Assembly (NCBI GenBank): GCA_021464245.1
Contig: JADCRB010000077.1
Coordinates: 1,385,063-1,449,062, forward strand
Source: Carallia brachiata
Lineage: Eukaryota > Streptophyta > Magnoliopsida > Malpighiales > Rhizophoraceae
Direction of reading: 5' to 3'
DNA length: 64,000 nucleotides
Shown: piece after piece, positions 33,701 to 44,049 of the stretch
Layout: each line of letters opens with the position of its first letter
Numbering within the stretch: position 1 is the first letter of the stretch
Notes under the pieces: model-generated
The model's input: the letters and a program-made list of their open reading frames with translations, nothing else
Told to the model about the DNA's origin: nothing
Database searches by the model: none
Position numbers and translations under genes: made by a program

Positions 33701-35735
33701 AAGGCTATGGACAAATCAGTAAACCACTCACTGAATTGCTTAAAAAGGATGCTTTCCAATGGAATGAAGACGCAACAAAAGCCTTCCAAGCTCTAAAGAC
33801 AGTAATGAGTACAGCCCCAGTGTTGGCCTTGCCAGACTTTACCAAATCCTTTGTTCTAGAGACAGATGCGAGTGGAAAGGGCGTGGAAGCTGTTTTGATG
33901 CAGGACGGGAGGCCCATAGCTTATCTTAGTAAACAGTTGAGTCCAAAAAATCAGCTCCTTTCTATATATGAAAAGGAGTTGCTAGCAATACTCATGGCAG
34001 TGGACAAGTGGAGACATTACTTAGAAGGAAATTCTTTCGTCATTAAGACAGATCATGAGAGTTTAAAGTATCTACTTCAACAGCAACTGCATACTTACAT
34101 CCAACTCAAGGGCGTCACAAAGCTTTTGGGTTTGGACTATACCATCTTATATAGAAAAGGCATGGAGAATGTTGCTGCTGATGCTTTGTCTAGGAGATTG
34201 GAAGGGTCAAATCAGGGGGAAAATCTTGATAACTCACTCGGGGACCACACTCAGGCCATTGGAAGCTCAGGGAAAACCGAAGCTTGCTTGGCTATTACAA
34301 CAGTGGTACCTAAATGGGTGACTGAGGTGGTAGAGAGCTACGCACAGGACTCTTGGGCAAGAAGTATCATTACTGAATTGACACTTACAGGTGTTTCCAA
34401 ACCTCATTACACTTACACCAGTGGGCTTCTTAGATATAAGGGCAAGATTTATTTGGGTGGTACAGGAGAATTGAGGCAACAAATGATCCAAGAGTTCCAC
34501 AATTCACCCATGGGAGGGCATTCAGGAGTCAGAGCCACTTGTCATAGGCTCAAACAATATTTCTATTGGCCTAAACTCAAATACACAGTCAAATCATATA
34601 TTCAAACATGTGCAACCTGCCAGCAATGTAAGGATGAACATGTTAAGTACCCAGGATTGCTACAGCCCTTACCAATCCCTCACAGGCCATGGACGGCCAT
34701 TAATATGGACTTCATAGAGGGGCTTCCAAAATCAGAAGGTAAAGATGTTATATTGGTAGTAGTTGACAGATACAGTAAGTATGCCCACTTCATTCCTCTT
34801 TCCCATCCATTCACTGCCACAACTGTAGCCAAAAGCTTCATGGAAGAAGTCTACAAGCTCCATGGAATGCCAACTTCTATTGTCTCAGATAGAGATAAGA
34901 TATTTACTAGCTTGTTTTGGAGGGAACTTTTCAAAATGCTAGGGACTGAGTTGCAATTTAGTTCAGCATATCATCCTGCCACTGATGGGCAACAGAGAGG
35001 GTTAACCATGTGTGGAAGCCTATCTACGGTGTATGGTCTCTCATAGGCCTCACAAATGGGTTAAGTGGTTATACATGGCAGAATGGTGGTACAATAGCAC
35101 TTACCATACTGCCATAAACATGTCCCCATTTCAGGCCTTGTACGGATACCAACCTCCACAATTGACAGTTAGCAGTGCAACAAGCTCAAGTGGGATCAGT
35201 TGGGGAATTCTTACAAGAAAGGCAGTTCATGGCAGCCCTCCTCAAGGAACAATTGCAGAAGGCACAACAGCGGACAAAGTTTTATGCTGATCAAGGGAGA
35301 TCTGAACGAGAATTTGTTGTGGGGGAATGGGTTTACTTGAAACTACAACCCTACAGACAAACTTCCATAGCTTTGCGCAGGAACTTAAAGCTTGCTACCA
35401 AGTACTATGGGCCTTACTTAGTTGTGGCGAAGGTTGGCGCAGTGGCCTACAAATTGCAGCTACCGGAAGGATCGACAATTCACCCCATTTTTCATGTGTC
35501 ACTTTTAAAGAAGGCTGAGGGGTTCAAGGGTTAAGCAATGACACAGCTTCCCATCACTGGTCCTGATGGTCAGATGTTAGTTGAGCCAGTAGCAGTTCTG
35601 GATCATCGCCTTGTTAAACGGAACAACGTGGCAGTTACTCAGCTCTTGGTTCAATGGTCCAACCTCCTGCCAGAGGACTCAACTTGGGAAGACTATCACT
35701 CCATTGTGTCTCAGTTTCCTTCATTTAAGCCTTGA
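33697..35735 (+). pseudogene. Pol part 2: RNase H, integrase and chromodomain-like tail
   Basis: RNase H: VLETDASGKGVEAVLMQDG, YEKELLAILMAVDKW and IKTDHESLKYLL. Integrase zinc finger: EFHNSPMGGHSGVRATCHR with CATCQQC. Core: MDFIEGLPKS and IVSDRDKIFTS. The region of the third acidic residue (ATDGQ) is shifted by two small indels near 34,990-35,020; the Glu codon is present in the adjacent frame. EAYLRCMVSHRPHKWVKWL and GEWVYLKLQPYRQTSIALR follow. After an in-frame TAA (35,533) the segment VLDHRLVKRNNVAVTQLLVQ ... LPEDSTWED resembles the degenerate chromodomain of plant chromoviruses. The stop is at 35,735. Confidence 0.88.
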
Positions 35736-35764
35736 GGACAAGGCTCCATTCAGCTCGGGAGTAA

Positions 35765-36097
35765 TGTCAGGGATTGTGGAATAGAATAGAGGGAGTTAAC
35801 GGAAGTCCAGTTGGCAGATTGTGATTGGTGTTCAAGAAATAGGATAGGAACGGATAGAAGTTGTTATCTACGTTGTTAAGAGAATTACTGTTAGTTGTAA
35901 TTGTTCATTCATTGGCTACTAGTATCTACGTGTATAAATACAAACTGTAGAGACAACAACAGAGATAACAAAAGATTAAAAATTCCAATACTTTCTCTAA
36001 ACTCTCTCTCTCTCTCTCTCTTCCTTTCTTCCTATCTCACTCTCAAAATTCTTCTCCCCGATCTCCCATTTTCTTCTCCAAATCAAGGTCCCTGACA
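35765..36097 (+). repeat. Chromovirus-like element 3' LTR and polypurine tract
   Basis: 333 bp, nearly identical to 30,766-31,098. Visible differences are AAAAG/AGAAG, CGCTG/CGTTG and CCATGACA/CCCTGACA. GCTCGGGAGTAA directly before it is the polypurine tract. About 0.9% divergence implies a recent insertion. Confidence 0.95.
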
Positions 36098-36340
36098 TAT
36101 TGCCGTCAAAAGGTTGTTGTCCCAACCGTGGCTAGCCAGAGCCGAGTATGATGAGTCCAGCTTAGGGGATTACATCCTATGGAGGTCCGCGGATTAACGA
36201 CGGTAGCTTGCACAGATGACACTGAGGAACGACAATCAGTTTATGATAGTGACGCAGGCAGGTAGATCGTTCATCGGTTTGGGACGACGTTGTGGAAGGG
36301 TGAGAAGGCGAAGGGCTTGACAAACGGTAGAGAAAACTTT
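36098..36340 (-). mobile_element. LINE (B) leader, upstream of the gypsy insertion
   Basis: It begins with the second TATTG duplication and carries a GC-richer segment (CCAACCGTGGCTAGCCAGAGCC) unlike the AT-rich DNA beyond 36,340. It is best explained as the 5' part of the LINE B transcript unit interrupted by the gypsy element. No coding frame is seen. Confidence 0.4.
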
Positions 36341-36599
36341 TTAGTAAATCTATGGATCTTTAAATTTTACTTCCTATTTTATTGCGTTATGATCTTTCTA
36401 CTTGTTATTAGAGAATTATACAATTATAAATATTTACATATGAAGTTAGGGTTTTTAGCAATCAACCAATCAATCATAGTGATTTATATATTTAGTTATA
36501 ATTTAGTCATGATTTTATCAATCAATCCATATTAATCTAGAATTCTAACATTATTGCAAATATAATTTTCTTATAGATAAAGCAATCTTAACTATATAT

Positions 36600-36915
36600 A
36601 TATATGTTAAAATACATAAAACAATGCTCAAAATCTCTTTTTTAATAGTAGGATTATTTAATTGCGATTTATAACAATGTCCAGAAGTGTATTGTACTAT
36701 ACATTTCCGGCCATTAGAAATTTGTTTTAAAATTCTATTGTAACCAAGATTAGATGCATCAGTTTCTACAATCTTGGGGGCAGAAAGATCAGCAATAGAA
36801 AGCTAGGGAATTTCCTTAACTTAGCATTTTATCTGCTGAACAATAGCAGTATGCTCATCAATCCAAGGAACAAGATTTTTCTTAAGCTTGTCATGAAGGG
36901 GTTTAGTAATATATA
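36600..36915 (-). pseudogene. Endogenous caulimovirid (pararetrovirus) RNase H fragment
   Basis: Read on the minus strand from about 36,911, the frame gives ITKPLHDKLKKN and PWIDEHTAIVQQIK, then after a stop APKIVETDASNLGY and ILKQ, then YTSGHCY and TIKKEILSIVLCI. KPL-x3-LKK, PW-x2-EH, VETDAS-x2-GY-x2-ILKQ and KEILSIV are the conserved spacing of the RT-RNase H junction in plant Caulimoviridae, and differ from the gypsy elements in this window. Two in-frame stops and truncation at both ends make it a dead fragment; no other viral domain is visible nearby. Confidence 0.7.
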
Positions 36916-37405
36916 TAATTCAATAAAATGCGTATCTCTTTATATTCTTTGTTCTTCTCTTACTTACCTTACTTTTCACCTCACTTATCTTGGGATCATC
37001 ATAGTCCCTATTTACCTTCTTTTTTTTTTATTATTTTAAATTGCTTGGGAGATATTATTCATAGCTTCTTCCCAAAACAAGATGCCACTCCACAGAGATC
37101 CTATTGGCTATAAAATAGACTTGATTGATGTTTGGCTGAATAAAAAAAGAAACATGTAGGAATCAACTAAGTTTTGTATTATGAATAACCACTGTTTTTA
37201 AAGTATATTTGTCTCTCCCTAAATTATTGCAGGGTACATGATGAATCACTTTAAAATTCACAAAGTCTCGAGTTTACAAGCAGTAATTCTTCTAAACACC
37301 CTCATAAGAACTTCGAAAGAAGACTGAATGACTTAGTGAATACATCTATTATTGGGTTAGGTGGGGCATCCAATTTATAGACTTTCAATAGTCACATATG
37401 ATAAG

Positions 37406-37551
37406 TCACGACTCTTTTCGAAAAAACACGTCTCTTCTCACAAAGGGTCACGTCTCTTCTGACCAATGCTTATGTCTTTTCCTACTAAGAATCGCGTATC
37501 TTCCTACTAAAAGTCATGTCTTTTCCTTTGAAGATTCATGACTCTTTAATT
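37406..37551. repeat. Degenerate 22-bp minisatellite, about 7 units
   Basis: The words TCACGACTCTTTT, ACACGTCTCTTCT, TCACGTCTCTTCT, TTATGTCTTTTCC, TCGCGTATCTTCC, TCATGTCTTTTCC and TCATGACTCTTTA start at about 37,406, 37,426, 37,448, 37,470, 37,492, 37,514 and 37,536, a steady 20-22-nt step. Confidence 0.75.
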
Positions 37552-37623
37552 ATAACTTGTAGCTTAATTATTTTTTTTAACAAACTAATATGACTATCTA
37601 TTAATATATAATTATTAATTCAT

Positions 37624-38779
37624 GCCGGAGATGGCCTAGATTGAGATTTGAAGGAGGTCTCCATCCATCCTCTGCTCTTCTGCTCGGTCGCACAACCCTA
37701 TGGGATCAGGGTTAGGAACCTCATCCGCCTCGATGAGAAACAGATGTCGATGTTGGCATTTATGCCTAGGCACATACTTCTCATCGCAATAGAAATACAA
37801 TACTTTTGCTCGTTTGTCATCAAAATCATCACTACTTTTCAGTTTTGAACCACGGGAACCAGCACCATTAAATTCCCCAGCAGCACCAACAGAATTGCTA
37901 CGTGAATAAATAGGGCCATTAGAAGAGTCTGGCTTAGAAAAAGAAATACCTGTCTGCTTGGGTGGAGTAGGTAGAAGTGGTGGTAATCGAGGGGTGAACA
38001 TGGTTTTGTGCTGTAAAGCAACTAGAGTAGCCTCCTAGAGTTTAGCAACAGCAAACGCCTCCTGTAAGCAGTTGGGTGTGAACATGCGAACAGGATGTTG
38101 AATCTCTGGTTTAAGGCCGTTGAGGAAGATACTGACGGCATGCTCTTCAGGAAGATCCACGCGGCTGAAAAGAATATCGAACTGGTTTTGGTATTCCGCC
38201 ATTGTTTGTGTCTGCCGGAGAAAAAGTAATTTGGTCATGGGGTCGTCAAACGCCTGAGATCCGAATCGCACAGCCACCAACTGAACAAACTTAGACCAAC
38301 TCATAGTAGCAAAAGAAGGTTTAAGGCGTAGCTGATTGCGATACCACTGTAACCCAACATCATCCAAATGGTTCACAGTGATCTTCACGCGCAAGTTCTC
38401 CGGTGTGCTGTCTAACTCGAAAAAATTCTCGCAGCGGTAAAGCCAGTTCTGCAAATCGTCATTACCCAAGCGAGGAAACTCCACCTTGAGGCCTCATTTC
38501 ATGTAATACGATTGATCAGAGCTGTCAACTCCATAAAAAGTGCCAGATCAACCGGTTGGGGACTACATTGCTTGGGACTGAGACATCATTTGACTCTGCT
38601 GCATATTGAGACCGGTGACCCACGCACGGATTTCTTCCAAGGCAGAATCATACTTCTTGGTGTGCTTCTGGATAGCACCCTTCACTGTATCGTCATACTT
38701 CTTGCCGTGGTCGGTAGCTTTGCCGTGATCTGCCATAGTGAACACCTCAGGTCGCAAGAGGAAACTCTGATACCAAAAA
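37624..38779 (-). pseudogene. Gypsy (C) gag fragment with primer-binding site
   Basis: Gag starts at the ATG at 38,736 (MADHGKATDHGKKYDD). The core VEFPRLGNDDLQNWLYRCE, WYRNQLRLKPSFATMSW and FDILFSRVDLPEEHAVSIFL follows, then a degenerate zinc knuckle YFYCDEKYVPRHKCQHR (first Cys replaced by Tyr). The element ends abruptly at 37,624. Between gag and the LTR, on the minus strand, TGGTATCAGAG (38,765-38,775) is an initiator-Met primer site. The same family occurs as the larger fragment at 45,422-49,990. Confidence 0.85.
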
Positions 38780-39244
38780 TAATACCAGAAAATAGTACTC
38801 AGGGGACGTTGATAGGCAATCAAAAAATGATGGAGAACTGATTGCGAAGCAACGAAAAATTGGAGAAGAACGGGCGAAATAATAGAGAGAGAAAGGAGAA
38901 TTGTATTGATACTGAGAGAGGACAGAAACAATGAGAATAACAATGACAATCACAATACAAGCGTGACCTCACTCTCTTTCTCTCACAGCCATATATGCGC
39001 CTGTTACAGTATCTTTTAGAATGTATCGTAATTACTCATGAAATTACTAAAATAGGAACTCCCTCGCTCTCCACTATCTAGCTCTTTTCAGCTGATCGAA
39101 TGTCATTTGGAACTGTACAGCTGTCCCATTCTTCTACTCTTATTTCTTGCTACTCTCTACTACTCTGGCAATCCCACAAGTGCTGATCCACCAATCTCTT
39201 GCTGCCATCTGGATATCTCCTTGAAGCTCTTCTTTCGTGCATCA
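38780..39244 (-). repeat. Gypsy (C) 5' LTR
   Basis: A 465-bp LTR, homologous to 45,422-45,885 over its whole length, starting TGATGCACGAAAG in element sense. Its partner 3' LTR is missing, so this is a 5'-half fragment. Confidence 0.85.
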
Positions 39245-40318
39245 TGGTGGGGGCCCAAAAGGGAGTTTGGAATTTTGTCCACGGCAGGTCACTCTGGCAA
39301 AGGATAACTAGTTCAGCAGTTGTGGACTTGTGCAGCGGTGGATTGATAGAGAGAAACAGTGTTCTAGTTTGCCGGCAGTAGGGGAGGAAGCGGAGTTGAA
39401 GAAGAAGCAATGTCCTAAGAGTGGTGGGATTGGGCAGGAAATTAGGGACGAATTGTTGGGTGACACGTGGACGGAGGAGATGACTATAGTAGATCTTCAA
39501 CATGATAAGGATGGGATATGTTCTGCACATGGGCAATTTGAAATTCAAAGAAAAAAGAGTCGTTGAAGTGGGATGAGATTCAGGGTATTGGGAAATGGAC
39601 TAAAGAGGGTGTTTGTTTGGCTTTGAACGTTGGTAACTTGGGTGTGCAGGAACTCATGGGAGGTTAGGGCTTTGATGTGGGCCCTACTGATAAAGAGGCT
39701 GACCGAGAAATTATGAATCAAAATAAAATTGCTATGGGGAGTGAGGCTGAAAATTGCAGTGCATTTCAAGGGCTTTCCAAAAGTCAGGATCTTGAAAATT
39801 TTGACGCACCGAGAAAAGTAGGGGAATTGAATGATCATTCTGAAGGTCATGAACTGAACTCTCTAAAGGAGATTCTGGAAAATGGAATTGTTGCAGAAAC
39901 ATTGGGCAGCAAGAAACTTAGGGGAGTGGTCTCCAAAAAGAAAGGGGTGAAGAGGCGGACTCCATGGATGAATGGAAAGTTGCAAGTTAGACCACCTAAT
40001 TCAGAGACGGTTTTAAGCGTAGAGGCATTATCCAATGATGCCCAAATATCCGATGGTCGCATACACTTTGAGAATAAGGTGACAGGTACGAAACAGACGA
40101 AAGTTGTGGAAATTACAAACTTGTTGGGACTTTAAGATATTAGGGAAATGGATGCTGTGTTGAATTCAACTGTTAGAATTAGAGAAGGAATAGAGTCCTC
40201 CTAATTTAGCTATTATAACTATTATGAAAGCAGACCTGTGCTTTTGTTAATTGTAGTATCCTTTATTTGAAGGATGCTATTAATATAAATTATTATTGAC
40301 GTTCCAAAAAAAAAAAAG
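39245..40318 (+). pseudogene. ORF1-type LINE fragment (C) with poly(A) tail
   Basis: The plus-strand frames encode KWDEIQGIGKWTKEGVCLAL, NVGNLGVQELMGG, then after a stop an open 152-residue stretch (39,677-40,135) rich in Glu/Lys with VSKKKGVKRRTPWMN. After the stop come ~180 bases ending TTAATATAAATTATTATTG and a 12-A run (40,307-40,318), typical of a plant LINE 3' end. No ORF2 is present. A diverged sister lies at 49,990-50,699. It is a retroposed ORF1-only derivative; a processed host pseudogene cannot be excluded. Confidence 0.55.
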
Positions 40319-40593
40319 GTATGCACCTAAGTCTCCCTATTGCAACCGTATTCGGCCTTTTTTAGTGTTTACAAACTCCAAAAGTTACCGCGTGGTGAAT
40401 AAAGTTAAAATGTTTTGGAACATCAATATAACAACCAGTCAGGGCTTTAAGATATTGATTGGCCCATTTTTATTGGATGAAATTCGATAGTAATCCTGGA
40501 TTGACATTACACCATCACTTATCAATCCACAAATTTTTTTTTTTCAAAAAAAAAGACCCCAAGACAAGAGATCAATTCCACGAAATGAAACTT

Positions 40594-40994
40594 TTAGTTG
40601 TGGTTTTTTATCTGGGGTACGAAGTTGGTTTTGGTCTTGACGAACTCATCAGGCTGGAAAGAATTGGAGCACTCACAATGCCCTTGCCAACAGTAGCAAC
40701 GTGCGCAATAACTGGGACACATACCCTGACAGTCTTTGTTGGTAAAACACATATCTGGTGTTTTTCTGGCCTCCACATCTCCAATGAAACCTACAAGAAA
40801 CCAATGTTTTCAAACTTCGTTAACATGCCACAAAGATTGAAAAACACAAAAACAATACTGAGTATTACAAAAAAAAGAACTATGGTTATCCTTATGCATA
40901 TGAATGAATGTGTTGAGAGAGTAAAGAGAGATATACCAAAAGTAAAGATGAGAAGGATAACAAAGAGGCCTAACTTGCTTGTAGATTTTGCCAT
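40594..40994 (-). CDS. Defensin-like (DEFL) secreted cysteine-rich peptide, two exons, copy 1
   Basis: Exon 1 (40,937-40,994) encodes MAKSTSKLGLFVILLIFTFG up to a phase-1 donor G|GTATATC. The intron is 146 nt (40,791-40,936), with acceptor TTCTTGTAG. Exon 2 (40,594-40,790) completes an 84-residue precursor. The first ~27 residues are a hydrophobic secretion signal, with likely cleavage after DVEA. The mature peptide has eight cysteines spaced C-x5-C-x3-C-x3-C-x2-C-x-C-x4-C-x-C (MCFTNKDCQGMC, then CARCYCWQGHCEC) and a polar tail. Signal exon, phase-1 intron and Cys-rich exon are the classic plant DEFL layout. Likely role: an apoplastic defence or signalling peptide; the target is unknown. All splice sites and both frames are intact. 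Confidence 0.85.
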
Positions 40995-41044
40995 TTCCTG
41001 TGGTTGTACAAATCTACTCTGACTCTGTACATATCCAATTTCTA

Positions 41045-41053
41045 ATATTTATA
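41045..41053 (-). promoter_or_regulatory. TATA box of DEFL copy 1
   Basis: CTATAAATA on the minus strand, about 50-60 nt before the ATG at 40,994, would place transcription start roughly 25-30 nt upstream of the ATG. The same box is kept in copy 2 (51,429-51,437). Confidence 0.65.
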
Positions 41054-41183
41054 GGCAAAGAGTAATGAGTACTTTCCTTTTTCGGGTTTTTTGAGTGCAT
41101 GTATTGAAAGTACGATTGTGGTAATGCCCACCTTACCATTGAAGAGGTAAAATAGTTATTCCTTTTATAGATGGGATTTGGAT

Positions 41184-41245
41184 TTTATCATATCATATCA
41201 TATCATATCATCATATTACCATATTCATATCACATCATATCATAT
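41184..41245. repeat. (CATAT)n pentanucleotide microsatellite
   Basis: CATAT is repeated in tandem, then interrupted by CATATTACCATATTCATATCACATCATATCATAT. The sister at 51,570-51,630 has one more unit. Confidence 0.9.
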
Positions 41246-42180
41246 AATAATATTATAAAAACTTTCCCTTAATTCATTCCCAACATAAATTATATATCTT
41301 ATAAAAAAATATTAGCTTAAATTAGTTTTGATATTTCCTCTTAGTTCATGGAAAAATTAATTTCCAAACAGATGTTATGATTATTCTTGCGAAAATTGTC
41401 ATAAATCTTTTTTACAATCATAAAATAAAGTTTCAATTTCTTTATCCTTAACAATGACAAATTTGAAAGACAATGAATCATTACTGTCATAAGTAACTAG
41501 ACAATCAAAAACTACAATGATTTTTTCTTTGAATTTTTTCGTTTCTTCTTGCTTTTTTTTTTTTTGCACGGCAGACGACATTTTTTTTGGGTCAATTTCA
41601 ATATTAATAAAAAAAATTACCTTAACAACAAAAAACGGCCACTTCTTAATTATTCAATAACTTTGAAATAAAAGTTTTTCCTTAACAATTCATTCAAACA
41701 ACGGTAATCTTTTAATTACTCATTAATATTAAAATAAAAATTGCCTTGACAACATATTAATAAATCCAAAAAAGTTTTAGACCTATACAAAATGTTCATA
41801 CTATGGGTCAAGGTGTAACAAATTGTTAACTTAGTACAACTACTTTGAAATTTTATGCAAAAATAAAATAAAGAGGCAAAATGTATTTGTTATTATTATT
41901 TTACATTTTGTTAATCTGGATACAGTAAATTGAAATTTAGTTAAATAAAATAAAGAGGTATAATGTATTTATTTTTGCTGTTGCACATTCATATCATATC
42001 ATTTTTAATTCTTTTGTATTATGTAGATATCTTTTTAAATGAGTCATCGTCAGATGCGTCTGATATCTCGGTACATAATCTCAGTGTACAAAAATTTTTC
42101 GAAAAAGAAAATAGCAAAAGAATTAAATGTAGCATTGTTGTCATAAAAGATGGCTCCAAATTCTAGCCCCTAAAATCTTT
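41246..42180. other. AT-rich upstream region of DEFL copy 1
   Basis: No supported gene. A 60-residue minus-strand frame (41,399-41,581) is not conserved in the duplicated copy. Duplication with 51,630-52,282 ends near 41,880. Beyond that the sequence is unique AT-rich DNA running into a LINE remnant. Confidence 0.5.
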
Positions 42181-42189
42181 CCAATACCC

Positions 42190-43950
42190 AACCTTTTATC
42201 CTTCCCATCATCCAAACACCACATCCAGCCTTGCTCCAACCACCACCATAACCATTACCTTCTCCCAAACCTAGCACCCTCCAACCAAGAAGTATCCATT
42301 TATGTTGAGAACTTTCCTGGCAATTGTGACGCCCGTGAATTGGTCAAATTGTTTTCTTGTTTCTCCAAGATAGTGGACGCTTACATACCCCAAAAATGTA
42401 TGAAAACAAGACTCAGATTTGGCTTCATCAAAGTGGCTCGTGCCAAGATTGTTGCTGATCTAGTTCAGTAATTGAAAGGGCTGTCAATCGGAAACTAGCC
42501 TATCTGGGCGAACATAGCCTGATTCGCATGGGAAACGAAAATACAGATGGTCGATGAGATACGCAGCCATAATGCCATAGCTACCAGAAAATTCCCAAGC
42601 TAATATTCGCTCCATCTCTTAGAGATAAGAGGACATATGCCACTCTTTCCAAATCACTTTTAGAGATTCCACTGATGGAAGGGAAAAATATTCTTTACAA
42701 GAGGTCCCTGAGAACAGAGGAAGAATGCAAGATGATGATTTTGATATGGTGTTTGACAAACCTATTACTATACCCAAGTGGATTCAAGATAGTTTGGTGG
42801 GGACCCTAGTATCTAGAGAAGTAAGGGTGAACTTGCATCAAGCAATGGATGCAGATGGCTATAATGGGTGTTAGATTCGATGTTTAGGCAATCGACAAGT
42901 TTTGTTGCCTTTGGTAGATAGCAGTAACAGAAAATCCTTTTTGGAAAAGAGTCATGAATGGCTTAGTAAATGGTTTCAGTCAGTCAGAGCCTGGCTTCCA
43001 GTGGATATTGCAGAAAAAAGGTTGGTATGGATCTGTTGCCATGGGATTTCGATTTATCTGTGGAATGTTTCTTTTTTTTTTTCCTTTCTAGCTTGCCTCT
43101 TCGGAACATTCATCACTTTAGATGATGATACGAAAAAAATCAATCCTGCTGATGTGGCCCGCTTCCTAATCTCTACAAAATCTCATGAATTCATAAACAA
43201 GATTATTTAGGTAAAAATAGAAAAAACAATCTTGAGAGCTTCGGTGACAGAGGAACCAACCAATGATGCCCTTATTGACAATTAGTCAATTGGCTTCGGG
43301 AAAATCATATCTTCTAAATTTTCCAACGAAGAGTGTGTTACAAAATCGAACTCCCCCACTACAATAAAAGCAATGCCGTGCAACATTGGAAAAACCAATA
43401 TTCAAGGTTGGCATGTTGCGTTCCAAGGAGGACAACAACGATGATTTCGAAGCTAATAATTGTCTTAAGGTGGTCCTTGGTCCCAAAAACAAACTTAAGT
43501 CTATAACTTCTTCTATACCTATCCTAGCCCATTTCCCCACCAAATCACCTAAAGATTAATTTCATCTTGACCTAAGTAATTCTTTCGTCCCTGCCTCTAA
43601 ACCACATAGCCTGAGTCCCACCAAAGGTCAACATATCACATCTTTCCAAATTATTCCAGAAAGATCTCATATCTTTTCTCATCTTTTATCCCCTACCTTT
43701 CTTCAACCTTCTTTACCTAAGCCACATAAAAAAGTGCCACGTCTCTTAATCTTTTGGTCAAGAAATTAAATGAAGCCAAAGATCTAGAGGGAAAAAGCAA
43801 CCTGAGACCCAAAAACCAAGTGACCATTTTGGAGAGACCACTAATTTTTCAATTAGTGATTCAAACTTCCAGCAAAGAAATAATGTGATTTTGGTAGGAA
43901 TGGATGTGGTCTAGTTGGATGAAACTGTGCTCCCAACTTGGAAGAATAAA
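42190..43950 (+). pseudogene. RRM-type LINE ORF1 remnant (D)
   Basis: Plus-strand fragments include SIYVENFPGNCDARELVKLF, SKIVDAYIPQK and RLRFGFIKVARAKIVADLVQ, an RRM. They are followed by DFDMVFDKPITIPKWIQDSL and, in the open frame 42,902-43,210, SHEWLSKWFQSVRAW with TLDDDTKKINPADVARFLIS, which matches the second domain of plant LINE ORF1 proteins. Ser-rich decayed frames continue to VGMDVV near 43,900. Stops and frameshifts are frequent. The 3' end is cut by a Tat-type remnant near 44,000-44,050. No ORF2. Confidence 0.6.
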
Positions 43951-44049
43951 GTTGGGGGGCTTGATAGGTATTTGATCTGCTATTCCTAACTTCTATCAGT
44001 GTGGATGGTCAACTTTTCCATCCAGCGAGAGAGTCAATGAGAAATCTTA

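Larger units (their letters stand above)
30766..36097 (+). mobile_element. Young chromovirus-like Ty3/gypsy element
   Basis: This 5,332-bp element has 333-bp LTRs (TGTCAGGG...TGACA) that differ at about three positions by eye, flanked by perfect TATTG duplications (30,761-30,765 and 36,098-36,102). It has an initiator-Met primer site, gag, protease, RT-RNase H, integrase with a chromodomain-like tail, and a polypurine tract. It is complete, but the reading frame is broken by a few single-base indels, mostly in homopolymers, and one stop. It inserted into the leader of LINE B. Confidence 0.95.
36341..37623. other. AT-rich stretch around the viral fragment
   Basis: Apart from the caulimovirid fragment and the 22-bp minisatellite I see no gene. 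Short (AT)n runs occur at 36,592-36,606, with long T/A runs at 37,020-37,035 and 37,570. Confidence 0.55.

Noticed and set aside
37406..37551. CRISPR-like array
   Set aside because: Units are degenerate and contiguous with no unique spacers, and the genome is eukaryotic.
41399..41581. 60-residue Lys-rich minus-strand frame upstream of DEFL copy 1
   Set aside because: Its counterpart near 51.8-51.98 kb is frameshifted and the translation follows A/T runs; no family recognised.
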